Assembly: GCA_013397865.1 (NCBI GenBank) | Contig: VZTI01003401.1 | Location: 95,850 to 159,849 of the forward strand | DNA: 64,000 bases | Direction of reading: 5' to 3' | From: Struthidea cinerea | Taxonomy: Eukaryota > Chordata > Aves > Passeriformes > Corcoracidae | Part shown: positions 1 through 14,139 of the stretch, one piece after another | Layout: every line of letters begins with the position of its first letter | How positions within the stretch are numbered: position 1 is the first letter of the stretch | Translations under genes and position numbers: made by a program | The notes under the pieces: generated by a model | The model's database searches: none | What the model saw: the letters and a program-made list of their open reading frames with translations, nothing else | Told to the model about the DNA's origin: nothing

Positions 1-3000
1 TTCAGAGTGTTGTTTCACTGATGGATCGTAATCATTTAGGAGCAGAAAGGTTCTGGGGGCTAGTAGTTACAAGAAGCTTCTAAATCATGACCTTGTTTCC
101 AACCCTGCCACCAGCTCAGATAAATAAATCACTGATGTGGAGCACAGTACCTGTAATCTTTCTGCTGCTGCTGTTTTACATAATTTCCGTGGCTGTGTGC
201 TGAGGGGATGGAGGATCTGAACCTCCTCTGTGCTGGTGGTTGTATTCCAGCTCTCACCCCTTGTATAACCTCAGCTTTTGTGTGCCAGTGCAAATCATGC
301 AAAAATTAAGCAACATCAGCCCTGCTTTGTGTGAGGGCTGATAAAATGCATCACATTAGTTGTAAACTATTTGATAAACCTGTGTTTGTGGTGTGCCATT
401 GCTAGTTAATCTTTCATTTACAAAGGAAATGTAGTACAATTTTGTAGCCTACATTGACATGGTCAGTTAATTGAAAGTTGCTTGAGTACAGGTAGTTGTC
501 AGTTTGTATTTTTGATAAAACACCTGCACCCTGTGAGTTAGAAAATGAGTGCTTGTGTTCTCCATTCATGGCAAACCCTTGTTATTCCTGCGTGCTGCCA
601 AAGCTGTAATTAGTCCCTCTAGAACTGGATTGTTCCCCTACATCAGTTGCTCAGGCAGTTTTCAGTAGTTTTCAAGCCCCATCAATTACCAAGCCCTTAA
701 GTTCTCTGCCTGACTTAAGTAATTGGTTCCCTTAGGATTTCAGAACTTCTCACTTCTGCAGCAGAAACACATTAACAGATCTGTGCTGGTCCTTCTGTTG
801 CTACAAAATGGGACAGTCTGCATTCTACCCAAAGGCATTTTTTACTTCTAGATTATCTGTAATTTCATCACTGCTCAATAAAGCAAAGTCTAAAATTCAT
901 TATTTTGGTTCCCTGGGTGGAAAATACAGGTTGTCATTGGGAGAGATGTAGCGCCTGTCATTAATACCAGGTGTTTGTGTTTTAATTTCACAGAGGCACA
1001 GCTCCAGATTGCATTTGTTTCCTTGCTCATATGAGAAGATCACTGCATTCAGCCAACACTTCCTCAGCCATACTTATTTATTTGTTTATTCATTTAGCTG
1101 CCCATTTTTTATTTTACTCCCCACTTTTACCTTGGTCTTAATCTTTCGTAGTTTACCATTCTATGGTTTATTGTTTTAAGTCTTCCTAGTCTTTTATTTG
1201 TTTACTGACTGCTGAAGAGGTGAGCCAGAGAAACTCAGATTTTTTTCTTACCTTATTTTCTCATTTCAGAATGATTTCTCTAACCACATTCCCACCACAG
1301 ATATTAACATGGAAATACCCAGCCCTGAGTGATTCTAGAGACAGAAGTGTCCCTATAAATATATATAAGAATGAACTGATATTTAATGGTATTAAGAGGG
1401 ATGGATCAGATTCATTAAAGCCCACAAGCTGCAGAATTAAATTGTGCAAAAACATAAGTGTGTTCCATCACACTCAGCTATATAATAGTCTGGGTACCCA
1501 ATGAAATATTTATTTTAAATAGCCTTTTGGGTTCCCTCTAGGGCACCTTGACTTGGTAGAAGATAAATCAATTGAAAACAGGCAAAAAGCAATATGGAAG
1601 TGGTGCTCCTCTGTCATTAAAATTGTATGAAGGAAAGAAGGCAGTGGTTAAAGGACCTCTGGGAAATAACACATCTGTGTGAATGATTGTATTTTTTTGC
1701 TTGTCAGATGCCAATTTTAAGGAAAATCATGAATAATCCCCGATTTTTTTTCCCAATTTTACTGTTACAATTTTTGCCTACATGATTTCTGTTTTGGCAC
1801 AAACTCAAAACCTTTCTGCTTTGCTTCCAGAGAGCTTCACAGCTTACTATTTTAATTATGTTAGGTATAGTCTTCACACTGTTTCTGAATTAAATCTGAG
1901 TGGATGTGAATTAGATGTCCTTATTGTGGATCTTTCTTTCTTACTCTGGAACACTCCTTGTTCCGGAGGGACAAGTCTGGAAGGACTTGGGTTCAGTTAC
2001 ACCGAACAGGGTAAATACTTTGATTTCATGAAAATTAATATATTACTTTTCAAATCACATTATTCTGGAATTTCTGTCTAGCAATTAATTTGATAGCATA
2101 TCTTTTTCATATCCACTTTTCAGAAAGCAATGGGAATTCATTTTTTTTTCTTCCCCCCAAAGAACAGAAGTTTCAAGTCTTGTTCAGTTGTGCTTTGAAG
2201 CATCTGGTATTGATCCATGTTAGAGATAAGACACTGGATTGGATGAGCCGCACTTCAGAATTATTGTGGGCAACGCTCACATAATAGATTGATATAGGTA
2301 AAACAGAAACCTGGACTAAGTTTTTTCTTCCTTTAAATTGTGACTCCTTTAGGTGTTGCCCTGTACAGTAATTAAGAGTATGAGTTACTTACGAAAATTC
2401 CTTTAAGATCATTATACTGCTTATTAAATAGTAGGGAAAAAATTCAAAATATTTTTAAAAATAAGTTATCAGCTACTCTTCTCTTGTTTCTTGCTAGCCT
2501 GAGATTTTTGTTTCTGTCTGAACATGAAACAATTTAGAAGTTTATAAACAGATAGGGCTGGAGGAAGAATATATAAAAGTGAAACTTAGTATTGCACAGG
2601 CTAGCACATTCAAACTATTTTTATCCTTTAAAGGTAAAGATCATCTACACATTGCAATTCATTACTTTGGTTGAGTTTTCAGTGCAGTAACATCAATGGG
2701 GCTTTTTTAAAAAATTAAATAGAATTGTTAAGGAGAAAAAGGGGAGGGAAAGAAAAAAATTTGCTGCCTCCATGAAAAAGTCATTTAGGTTCTCAATTTC
2801 ATGATCAAGAAAATAAAGTTATATAAAGGTCAAAAGATACACCCAATAGGTAATATCAGAGCTGGGATACAATATCCAATGCTATAAAAATATTCCTGCC
2901 TGTTCTCAGCTCTGTAGAGTACATTAAACAGCCTATGAGAAGCTATTTGTAGTCATTACTTTAATGTGTGAAAATACACATTAGGACCGAAATAGAAGGG

Positions 3001-6000
3001 CAAAACAGATTAAGTCTCCGGATTGCTTAACTGGAAATTGGAATGTGTATCAGAGGAGCACAATAACACACTAATTTATTGTTAAATGTGTCATAATTAC
3101 ATCTTCAATTATCACAAAAAGGCGTAGGTTGAAAAATAGAGGGAATGGTGCAAGTTTAGGACATATGTTACTGGAAAAACACTTTGGAGTAGCACTGAGT
3201 GGTTTATGGCAGGTCGAGACGGAAAGACAGTGACTGTGAGACCCTCTGTGGTGCAATTAATCATTGTTTCAATTAAAACATAAGCGTGGGCTCTCCCCCC
3301 TGCCCTCTCTGTGGGTTTGTCAGAGGCAGCCCCTTCTGCAAACAGCGAGCGCCCGCTCAGCTCCTGTTTGCTCTGCTTGCACGGGGAAGATAAATGTTAG
3401 TTGCTCTCTGGGATGATATACTCAATGAGTTTGACTTGAATTTAAATGAGTCTAAAATAATAGTATTTGCCGGAATTAATGTGATCCACTGTTCCATTTT
3501 CTCCTTTGGTATTCCATGAATAACATTAAGTTCTTTTCCGTGGTTGCGCCACCTTTTTCCATTAGCTATGTAGAGCGTGCAGCTCTTTGAAAAATGTCAC
3601 TGTATAAATAGTGTTGCTGAGAACCTGACTAAGCCACAGCCAGCAACAGAATGTGGAAATGTACCTTGTTGGTGAAAAAAAAAAAAAAAAGAAGTGTAAA
3701 AATCAAGTATGTGAAAATGTGTATAAATGTATATAAAAATTATGACAAGTGATGGAAGGATGGAGATGAGAGGCAAGAGTGTGGTCTGAGGTTTTGCTTC
3801 TTTTTTTTGTAAAATTTTGGTTGCACCATTAAAAATCATAACTCTTGAGGGTTCTTTTGACTAAGTTTAGCAAAAAAAAAAAAAACAAACCAAACCACCA
3901 CTCCACATTCCTGGGCTAAATTTAGTTTTGTAAAGACAAGAAGAAAGATCTCTTTCTTAAGGGAGGGAAAACCTGCTAGCCACCAAGCCAACCAACCAGC
4001 ACAGATATTTGGCTAAATGGGGATTTGCTGTGAACCAAAGCTCTTGCCTGAAACAGTGGCAGAATGGACTGTCAGGGAAAAAAAACCACAAACATAAATA
4101 TACAGGTCATTAATATGAATGAGAAATTCCTTTGCTTGCCTCCGTGAGCCTTCCAGGTAACTGAAAGTGAAAGCTGAAGAAGATGTGCCTCCCTAAAGAA
4201 GACCCATCTCTCCAAGACCTTGTTTTCTGACAGCCCGAAGCAGATTCGCGGAACTGCTAATTGGAAACTTTTCCAGAAATGTGCACATCCCCGTGCTCCA
4301 CAACCACACTGTCACTTTCTCCCAGATGTGGTGCTGTCCTCTGAATCCAATACTGCAGAGGATTGTTTTCAGCCAAACAGCTGGAGTTCAGTTGTTAACT
4401 CATTATTGTCTCAACCCACTGCCAGGAGTAAGTGCCTCCTTATAGCTCATTTGGGGACATTTTAGTGCTGGCTTTATGAAGCTGGGTATGGAAGGGATGG
4501 GGTTTTTTTTGGAGGGGACAGGGGGAAAGCTGGCCACCCCTAAGTAAGGTCCCTTATTTTCATATCCTGGAGTGGCAGCACAACTTGTGAGGTATTCTGC
4601 AAATACCTGCATGATTTAATTGCTAGGCATAGCTGAAGTTCCTCTGCCCGCTACATGATCCAAAACCAGAGTGTGGTCACCTGACAGCCCGGCTGCAGCA
4701 CAGCTGAAGTAGCTGAAGGTGTGACTTCAAAGTTACCTAAATTTTATTTAATTCTCTTGTTTGACACTGCTTTGAAGTTAAAGCAACGCTGCAGCAGTTC
4801 AGCTGGAATTTACCTCTGAAATCAAACTATGTGAAACAATTTGCCAGCTACTCTAATCCTAAGTAGGTCAGCAAAACCTAAGCTAGTAACACTTTAGACA
4901 GGTTACTTTTTAGGTTGATTCAAGGCAATTTTCATGCTGTGTACATAATTCCAATAATGGGAAGTGCAAAGCCCAGAAAGCCAAGCAGAACATCAGCACC
5001 AGGACAGGATGGCGCACTAAGAGGGCTCAGCCCCCCATGTCTTTATGGGGTGTTGGGAGCCATAACTGCTCCACTTTTCCTTCCAAGGAGCCCATAAAAT
5101 TGACAGTCAACATAATTTCCCATGAGAGAAGATTGGACTTGGAGCACTTGCTCCAGAGGGTGTTTAAATACAGTTGTATGTAATTTTTATTTTTTATTTA
5201 CTAGAACACTAACTCAGGCCGCTTCTCTCCTCGCAAAATTCCACAACCATCCCTCCTATGCCATAAACAAGCCCTGAAAAGTGGAATAGCTCGGCGGGTG
5301 GTACTGAGAGCGCGGCCTCACCAGAGCAGCTCAAACCATGTGGATTAAAGCAACACCCCTGGGGAGCCACCACAGATCACCTGAAGCTGAGCCTGGGCCT
5401 CTCATGCTCTGCACAACAGCTCACCTGGGTGGAAGGTGACCACACACCTCTTCTTTCTCCAGCTAAATTTAGGTACCACTCCAGCAGCCATGTGAACACC
5501 CACTAAGTCAGGTCACACAGGAGAGGAAATAACCACAGGTTCTGCTTTTGAAAATGGCATTATTGCCAGAGAAACACTCTAAAAGAGTTTCTTCTGAAAT
5601 TGCAGGAGAGGAAAAAGACAATATGTAATCAGGGACTGAAAATGGTCATTTCTTAAAACCCCCCTAGCAATTTTCATGTGAGATTGCTAAATGAAACCTT
5701 TGTTCTCCCTTAGGAATCAATGACCTTTGAAAAATTAGTGACCAAACAGAAATAGAAGACAATTCAAGGTAAGTCTATTGACAAAAGAGGAAAAAAAAGC
5801 AAGAGTTCAAACTATCTCACTGAAGATGAAATAGTGGAGGGTGCTGCTGGGTGAGAGGTACTTAGTGAAGGGTAAAATGGCTCACATCTGCAACAAATCA
5901 CAGTTAAGAAAAACTGCCCACCAAAGGGTCCTTGGCCACGTGCCAGGTGAATAAAACAAGAGAGAAAAAGTGGGACCTAAATTCTCCCAAGTAGTTCTCC

Positions 6001-9000
6001 TCACTGGTTTGAGTTTTGCAGGTGTAAACTACACCCAGCCACTGCCTGGGGGTCAGAGAGCAGGCCCAAGGTTTTAGCACCCCAAACATGAGAAGGAGAA
6101 CAGGTTTTGGTAGCTGTGTGCCAAAGAAATGAACATAGTTTCATTTTCCTGAAGAAAAATCAGGATTCCTATCCACACCTTGAATGCTACGTTACCTGTT
6201 GCTGAATTAAGCCTTCTATAATTGCAGGAGGGCTTTAAAAATAAAGCAGCAGCAATGGAACTCCTTATTCTGGCTTGTATTTTCTGCAGCACTTACGACC
6301 CAAGGTACACAGCTCTGAGTACCCAATCTCAAATTATTCAGACAGAACAATTTTTTAAGACAATTCTTCCATTTTGTGAACACCAGATCAGTGGCAGATT
6401 TTAGGAGGTCATACTCCCTAAACTTAGAAGCCTTTAAACGAAAATTAATTTAGAAAAAAAGATCAGCCCATACACTAACAAAAGATATGTTGTTGTTTAC
6501 CCTTAATCCCGAACATTTTCCTTCTCAAAAATTTGCATTATCTCACTAGCTACAACTAGAAACTACTGTTTCTCCATTTCTAGCTGTAAATACCCTATGA
6601 AACATCAACACTGGTGCTATTCAGTGCTGATAATTTAATACCTATTTGACAATCCCATTCAGCTGCTAATACTTTAAAATTTTCCAGTCTTTTTGTAAAG
6701 TGCAAAAGTAATTTAAAAGGCAATGCACCATCTGGACTCATAATATCTCTGTTAGTCTTGCAGGTTATCAAAAATTCATTGCTCCCTCTCCCTCCCCTTC
6801 ACAATCTTCTGCATGTTCTTCTCTCACATCCAGTGCCTTTTTATCATAACAAGATTGTAAGTTTAGAAAGCATTCAAACCCCCGAAAAAGAGCCAAAGCT
6901 CTGTGGTGTTGTAAGTGTTGTAACACAAATGTGGTTTTAAGGCAGGAAGGATGGCACTGCTAATGTGACACAAAGCAGGCATTTACAACAGAAGTTCAGG
7001 TTTTCCTTACTGAGCCTTTTCAGACCTTGTCAATGTATTTGCATAACTTAGAATACATACATATTTTTAAAAAAATAAAAATTGAGAAGTCCTAGCAAAG
7101 GGTTCTGTGGGGGTTGTTTTGACAGGGAAGCTATGAAATAGCAGTTGCATATAGTCAAAGTCTATCCAATTCAGAAATTCTTTTGAATATCAAATGAACT
7201 GTAAAACATATGTAGATATGGTAAAAAACCAAAACTGTGTGGAAAAAAGTGTCAGCTTTTTGTCCAACCATTTTATTTAGCTTTATGTGATGCATCTTTT
7301 CCTAGTTATTAGTTTACATCCATTTTTTATGTATACGTATGATGGTGTACAGGTGAAAAATAATAATTATGTAAATGCTTGGAGTTGCTCTCTGTTCCAC
7401 CCGAAAATAATATTTGTTACCTGGGAATGAATATGCACAGAATGAAGAAATTAAAACCATTTCTAAAGCTTTACCATTGCATTTCCCTGTATTCTGCACT
7501 TCTTAGCTGTCCAACCTAATTCCTAAAACTTCAGTCTTTGCACAGAACTATTATTTATATAGTGCTGCAATATCTGAATAAATATTGTCTAATTCTTCAT
7601 TTATTTGCTCAGTTCAAGTGGTCTCACACAAATGTCCAAAGGACTGTAATCATTCCCTTACCTCATTTTCTCAACAGGCAGTGTTTTCACAGTGCTTTGT
7701 CGCTATAATAGGTATTATAAGTGGAAGAAAATTGAAATGCATGCTCAAACATTTGCCAAAAAATTAGAAGTTCTGGACTGCCACCAAGTAAAGGGAAAGA
7801 ATTCCCAGTCAGACATCCATCAGCTACTCCCCATCCATTCAGACAGCCCCCAAGGGAGCAGGATACTCCTTGGTTTGGTGAGTCCCGTAAAATTCAGGAG
7901 TACCCAAATTAGATGCCTTTTCATGTTGCTTTGTGCCAATGCTTGGTTTCTCTGTAATGCCTGGAAGTAATTTGTTGAATGTCTCACGCTTCCATGAGAT
8001 ACTGCTGGTGCCTAAAACATCACCCCTCAGAAAGGAATGACCTTTCCACGAAGGAAAAAAACATCACTGCTTATGTCTTTTTAAATGCTGATAAACTTAC
8101 GTGGCACCAACAACCCCAGCAAGATTTATTGAGCAATACCCTGCAGTATATAAGCACCATCAGGTAGCTTTGCATTCTCTGATGAATAAACAATTGAAGT
8201 TGTAATTGTTTGTGCATCCCTGAAAATGTCAACAAAATCAAACATCTGTCATGCCAGATACGGAAACACGGCTCGTTTAATACACTTAGTGCTCTACTCA
8301 GCCTTGAAAAGGTCACTCCGGTTTTAACAAGCGCTGTGTAATTTATTGGCTCCCCGTAAATGACCATGTAGTGACAGTAAAGCCGTGGCCATGTTTGGTT
8401 ACCCTTCAAACGACACATTTGATTAAGATAGCACATCATATTTAGCACAATCTGTTTAATGTTGCTTTTGGATGCGCTCTCACCCTCTCAATTACGACCG
8501 ACTGCGACATGAAACCATTTTTACCGAAGCAACACTGACAGCCCCCAGCCCCATCCCACCACAATAAAGCAGAGCAAGCCAGGAGCATCGCCTTGAAAGC
8601 CACCCATTTAAGGCAACAAACAACACACGCAGGCAGCATCCACTCCTCTGCCATCTTCAGTGGCAATAAACAAAATCTACACACGGCTCAGTTGCAGGTT
8701 GAAGCCATCAGCATCACACAGGTGGTGCTCGTCTGCCAGGAAGGGCTGGACACCCTTCTGACTCTGCTTTGGCTTCCTCCATCAGGCTTCTGGATCCAGC
8801 CCTGAACCCCTTCACAAATAACTCATGGCAAGTGCTGCTTGTTCTCCCTGCTGGCTGCACCAAAAGAACTGTCAGGACAGCCCAGAGATGTCTCATTTTG
8901 CACAGACCTGTTTAGCTGAAAACTGATCTTTTGGAACCACTCTCAATGACCTCCATTATTCTCCTGTTGGCCTGTGCTCAAAAGATTTGCTAATGTCAGT

Positions 9001-10009
9001 GAGAGGGAGATATTTGGGGGTGAATATGGACAGGGAGGCATAGGGGATCGTGCCTTCTTCAACACATTGTCTTGAAGAGCACTCAATTTTTGGCTTGATG
9101 GCTGTTGTAACCTAGGAGTGCAGTGCATTCAGTGTCATCTGCTCCTAAAAACCCTGACAAACTGTTAATTATTGGTACTGATGAGCTGGTTCTGTTCCTC
9201 CTTAAACAAAGAAATCTAATCCTGAAAGATACCATCATGTGGGAGATCCGAATAAGCAACGTATTTCCCAGGCTGGCTGGCAGGTCAGAGCCAGCACAGA
9301 TGCACAAACGCGTGGATCACATCACTGGACAGCTGGTGGGAGCTGGCACGAATCTCTTTCCTCTGTTCTTCTCCCAAGTATTTGACTCCTGAGCCAATTC
9401 TGTGAGCTGGCTCCAGGAATTTATTTATAATCCATGGAAGTAATTTGGGATGAGAAAACAATACTCTCACAAGGTTTGTGCTTTGAGTAAGGTGAATTCG
9501 AGGCGCTTTATATGTCTAAATTATGGAAGACCTGATACAAAGGAGGAGAAAGGATATGGACTGTTCTTCCTTTCCTTTCGTTTCTGGTACACAAGAGAGC
9601 CACAAGGCCAAGCGAGGATTATGCTACTGGGGTTTTTTTCATCCCAACAGGATTACAAAACGCTTTATGAAGTGTCAGTTTGTTTCATGCCTGCCAGTAA
9701 TGGAAAATGGGGATTACAGCCCTCTCTGCTGTAAGGTTGATCACTGCTCCCCTGAGCAAGGACAAGTGGGCCTGTGTATCCAGGTCATTCCTAAAGGACT
9801 CCTGTGGGAAAATGAGATTGAATTTTGGCTGATTGAATAACCAGGCTTTACACTGGATTGTTACTAGGCTCTCCCACAGTTTATTTTCAGAGAAAGGGCC
9901 TGACCCTTTCTACTTGGAAATGTTAGGTGAAGACATCAAGCAGAATTCACTCCTGAGGCATAACATGGAATCACTCGGAGGGAGTGCATCACCCATTCTC
10001 ATGATCAGC
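1..10009. other. Gene-poor AT-rich sequence, no feature recognised
   Basis: I found no exon, RNA gene or mobile element that I can name. Open frames are short and have no family resemblance. There is a run of 16 A at 3,675-3,690 and other short homopolymers. Stretches near 3,370-3,560 and 8,140-8,500 look like complex, non-repetitive sequence and could be conserved non-coding DNA, but that needs an alignment. Confidence 0.5.
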
Positions 10010-10590
10010 TGTCATGATTTATGTGAGTTGTGGTTTAAGCCCAGCCAGAAAGTCACCCCCACGTGGCCTCCTGCCCAACCTGCCCTGGTGGGATCAGGCA
10101 GAGAATTGGGAGAGTAAAAGTGACAAAACCCGTGGGCTGAGATAAAGAGTTTAACGTGTGAAGGAAAAGCCATGCACACAGCAAAGAACCAGAAATCCAT
10201 ACCCCACTTCCCACAGGCAGGCAGGTGTTCAGCCATCCCAGGACAGCAGGGCTCTGTCACATCTCATGGTGACTTTGGTTTACAAACACCAGCACTCCAA
10301 ATGTCCCCCCCTTTCTCCTTGTCTTCACAGCTCTACATGCAGAGCATGATGCTGTGAGGTTTTGGGTGTCCCTTGGGTCAGTTGGAGTCGCCTGTCCTGG
10401 CTGTGCCCCCTCCCAGCTCCTTGTGCACTCCCAGCCATGGCCCTGGTTGGGTGGTAGGAGGAGGAGGAATGTCCTTGTGCAAGCTCAGCAAGAACAAAAC
10501 CATCCCTGTGTTTCCAGCACAGATCCAAACCACAGCCCCACACCAGCTGCTCTGAACAAAACTCAGCTCACCCCAGCCAAAAGCAATCCA
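10010..10590 (-). mobile_element. Decayed ERVL-type solo LTR
   Basis: Seen: the block starts with TGTCATG and ends in CA. It follows, in order, landmarks I recognise from a common avian ERVL-class LTR read on the minus strand: the GTGGTTTAAGCCCAGCCAG edge, the GTGGGCTGAGATAAAGAGTTTAA segment near 10,131, the CTCCAAATGTCCCCCC segment near 10,297, the CAGCTGTCCTGGCTGTG-like segment near 10,395, and the CCCCAGCCAAAAGCA edge. The usual TATA stretch has decayed to a CTCTACATGCAGAGC-like sequence near 10,331, so promoter activity is doubtful. The 5-base flanks (TCAGC and TCCTC) match only at three of five positions, which fits an old insertion. No internal retroviral sequence is adjacent, so it is a solo LTR. 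The exact edges are uncertain by a few bases. Confidence 0.8.
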
Positions 10591-12249
10591 TCCTCCACCT
10601 CTTCTTCCAAGCCCAGGCCACGCACTCTCCAGTACACCCTCGTTAACCACCACCCCTCTTTCCATCCTTTGATGGGGTACAGAGACATTGTTCCCTTAGG
10701 CTATGGACCACTTTTGTCAAATGTCCTTGAAATGTCTACAAATGTCCACAAAACGCTCACTGAGGTGATTTAGTCTGTGGCTTTGGGGTCCATCTGAGGA
10801 ACAGCAGTGTTCACGTGGTACAGCCTCTGTCCTTCTGTCCCAAAGTCTGGATGACTCAAAAGCTCAGAATCTGAATTCAGTGCCTAACCAAAAATCTCAG
10901 CTCTGGTACTGCCAGCAACCTCCTGCTAAGCAGGAATCAAACAGCATTCCCCATTCCCATGATGGATTAGGGGCTCCTGAAACAAACAGAAGGAAATGAT
11001 CCTTTTGCAGATAATCCTGCTGCAGAACACGTTGCTGCAAAACGTGTGAAAGAGTTAAGGAAGGATCAGGCAAATCCAAGGAGCACAGGCACGTCAGTGT
11101 GAAACCAGCAGGAGGTTCCACAATGTGAACTCTTGCCTGTAAAACAGAAAGTGTGGGGAGGAAAGCACCTACGTGTAATGCTGCATTTAGTACCTCTCCA
11201 CACTTCTGTTATTTCCTACTTGTGTTCCTGTCTCTTTTCTGGCTGACCTCAGAGACAGGACACTGCACTGAGAGAACCCTTGGTCTGAGCCAGCAAGGAC
11301 CAGGCTGGAATATTGTCTTAAACAACCTTTCAGATGCACCTTTAAAAACCGAATCATGTTTCAGACCTGCCAAGTGTTCAGCTGATCTTGGTCATAAAGA
11401 TATATTCCTCCTTGGTTTGTATTTTTAATCATAATTAAGTCCATTTTTCTACACTTGGCCTTATTGCCATTTCATTTACTTAAGCTGTAATGATTAAATC
11501 TCATTTACTACTCTGTGAAATCTTAATCCTTCTGAAAAGTAATGGGCAAAGTACACAGGTCAGTTAAGAAACTGATTCACCACATAACCTCCATTTAGTA
11601 ATTCCATTTATTTCAATAAAACTAGATGGCACATGAAAGAAAGACTCTACAGTGCTCTCTGGTCTCCAGAAAATCATAGAATTTTTAATGCAAGCACTGA
11701 AGAGATGTCTTGACCTCTACCTGAACATGTTATTTTTCATGTTAAAAAATCCAAAACAAATCCAGCTCATAAAATCTCTCTAAAGAAAGCCACCTACATT
11801 TTGTGCTTGTTCTTGTTTTACAAGTACAGCATTATCCTTTTCAAATATACAAAATGTCAGCTTGATAATACAGGGGAAAGGGCTTCCATATCCACAGTGA
11901 ACACAATTTCTCTAAAAAACAATAAATGAAAAGCCTATTACTAATGTAGTATTCTCACTTTAATCACATTTGTTCATTACTCCCATATTTTAGGTGATAT
12001 AAAAGGAGGAACAATTATTGCCTTGTTCACTCTGATTTATTTGGCCGAGTGCCTCCTTACCTAGGTAATGTAAAATAAACTGTGCTACATGGGTCATTTA
12101 TGATGTGATTTAATAAGATGCTTTTCATTTTTAGCCTGCAGGGAAACACATTATTTTGCAAGCACCTGTGCAAAAAAAATACCATTAAAAAAAAAAGAAA
12201 GAAAATAAAAACCAAAACAAAAAACAACCCACCCAACAAAAACTAAAAA
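10591..12249. other. No gene recognised
   Basis: Ordinary non-coding sequence. A short CATAGAATTTTTAATG stretch near 11,685 faintly recalls a CR1 tail but is too short to call. The right edge becomes A-rich with AAAC and AAAAC units before the assembly gap. Confidence 0.5.
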
Positions 12250-12372
12250 NNNNNNNNNNNNNNNNNNNNNNNNNNNNNNNNNNNNNNNNNNNNNNNNNNN
12301 NNNNNNNNNNNNNNNNNAAAAACAAAAAAAAAAAAAAACCAAAACAAAAAAAAACCACCAAAACCCACCCAA
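12180..12372. repeat. A-rich CAAA-type low-complexity repeat containing an assembly gap
   Basis: Poly-A interrupted by C and CC lies on both sides of 68 undetermined bases at 12,250-12,317. The flanks have similar composition, so the gap probably falls inside one simple repeat whose true length is unknown. Confidence 0.85.
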
Positions 12373-13644
12373 CAATATTTCTTTTGTTCATTTTCTGTTT
12401 TCACTCAGTAGACTCCAGCCTACAAGATAATTTAAAGTAGGTTGTCAAGGTGGTAATGTACTAAAACAGGACTTCAGAACCCATGTCAGGAAACGGTGCC
12501 TGGATGTCAAAATAAGGAAGGTTGTAACTACAAGCTTGACCAGCTCCTTACTTCCTTTGGGTATTTCTGGGTAAATTAAGACTTGTTCCTTTTCACTGGC
12601 TGGAACAGGTTAATGTTTTTGCTTAACAGCACATGCTGTCTACAAACAAAGTTATTTTTATGTAACAGGTATCTGAGACACACCTGGAGGTAAAAAAAAT
12701 GAGCTAGGAAATTGGTTTTCTACAGACACAGTGAATAACATGAGCAAGTTTACTACAATGAAACTTAAAAAAAAAAACCAAAAAACTTAGAGGAATTTGG
12801 GACCAGTTTCTATGGCTTTTGGTGTTTTTGATTATTCAGTTATAGCCATTCTGTGGGAGTAACATTAACTCAAAACTCTGCAGATTGCACGAAGTGAAAG
12901 GAGCTGGTATTTGAAAATCCTATGCAGGGACATTCCATACATTTTTTATCTCAGATTTAGTGTTTCTGTGTATTTATCATTGTTTCTATGTATCTAGCAT
13001 TGGATTCTTCATTAAGTTTATGCCTCCATTAATAAAATTCTTTGTTTGCTGGTCTACAGCCTCCTTCAAAGTTGAAAGAACAAGTGGGAAACCTTTCACT
13101 GTTGCTTGAGAATTCCCAACCAACAAAAAGCTCCACCAAGTGCCTGCCTGAAGTCCTAAAATCCAGCACATTTGGTCTCCTGAATTTTCGAAATGTGGCA
13201 GCACGACCACATGGAAGAGACAGGGAGACTTAAGAGGTGATGAAGGGTTCGGTCCCCATGAGGCTTTTGGGGGGAATTTAACCAACAACACAAAACTGTG
13301 AGAATTGTGAGTCCACCTGTGACTTAGATGGGGATGGCAGGAGTGCACATCATTTTATCTGCACTTTACAAGACACCCTTGGATGTCCTGACGTGTAATG
13401 AGCACAGCTAAGGTGTTGAAAAGTACTGATGGCTTTAAATCACCTGTGATATCGCTGTAGCTGTGCCTGTACAGTTGCACAGACTGTGCTGCACAGATGG
13501 GCTTCTACAACAGGAAAGAAAAATTGTGCCATTATCCTGAGCAGAAATTCAAATCCCATGTTACAGTGGTGTTCTTGAATATATATATATTTTTTTTAGG
13601 TCAAAAATACGCATGTCTCAGAAGGATACCAACATGCTTTCAGC
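12373..13644. other. No gene recognised
   Basis: Non-coding, AT-rich, with short A runs near 12,767. No repeat family, RNA gene or coding exon could be named. Confidence 0.45.
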
Positions 13645-14139
13645 TCTCAGGGGTCCCAGCACAGGAAGGACCTGGAGCTGCTGGAGCCAGGCCAGGGGAG
13701 GCACCAGGATGAGCAGAGGGATGGAGCAGCTCTGCTGGGAGGAAAGGCTGGGAGAGCTGGGATTGTTCAGCCTGGAGAGGAGAAGCTCTGGGGTGACCCC
13801 ACTGTGGCCTTGCAGGGCCTGAAGGAGCTGCAGGAAAGATGGAGAGAGACAATTGACAAGGGCTGGAGGGCCAGGACACAGGGAATGGCTTCCCAGTGCC
13901 AGAGGGCAGGGCTGGATGGGATATTGGGCAGGAATTGTTCCCTGGGAGGGTGGGCAGGCCCTGGCACAGGGTGCCCAGAGCAGCTGTGGCTGCCCCTGGA
14001 TCCCTGGCAGTGCCCAAGGCTGGGCTGGATGGGGTGTGGAACCACCTGGGACAGTGGGAGGTGCCCCTGTCCATGGCAGGAGGTGGCACTGGATGGGCTT
14101 TAAGGTCCCTCTCAACCCAAACAATTCTATGGTTCTATG
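13645..14139 (+). mobile_element. CR1 LINE, 5'-truncated 3' end
   Basis: This GC-rich block matches the CR1 3' region as I know it. It runs from the CAGCACAGGAAGGACCTGGAG segment through CAGAGCAGCTGTGGCTGCC and CATGGCAGGAGGTGG to the terminal CCCAAACAATTCTATGG. It ends in two imperfect copies of the 8-base unit ATTCTATG, the hallmark CR1 tail, which sets the orientation as plus. The middle section (ATTGTTCCCTGGGAGGGTGG) is the form common in songbird CR1 copies. About 495 bases remain of a family whose full length is about 4.5 kb, so nearly all coding sequence is missing. Long open frames here on both strands result from the GC-rich repeat and are not genes. Confidence 0.93.

Noticed and set aside
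10354..10773. 139-codon plus-strand frame
   Set aside because: It starts inside the ERVL-type LTR and runs past it, with no domain and no splice support.
11680..11760. Faint CR1-like CATAGAATTTTTAATG
   Set aside because: Only a few bases agree and no further CR1 segment follows.
13618..14124. Long open frames on both strands (up to 168 codons)
   Set aside because: They lie within a CR1 3' fragment. The CR1 coding region ends before this part, so these are composition artefacts.
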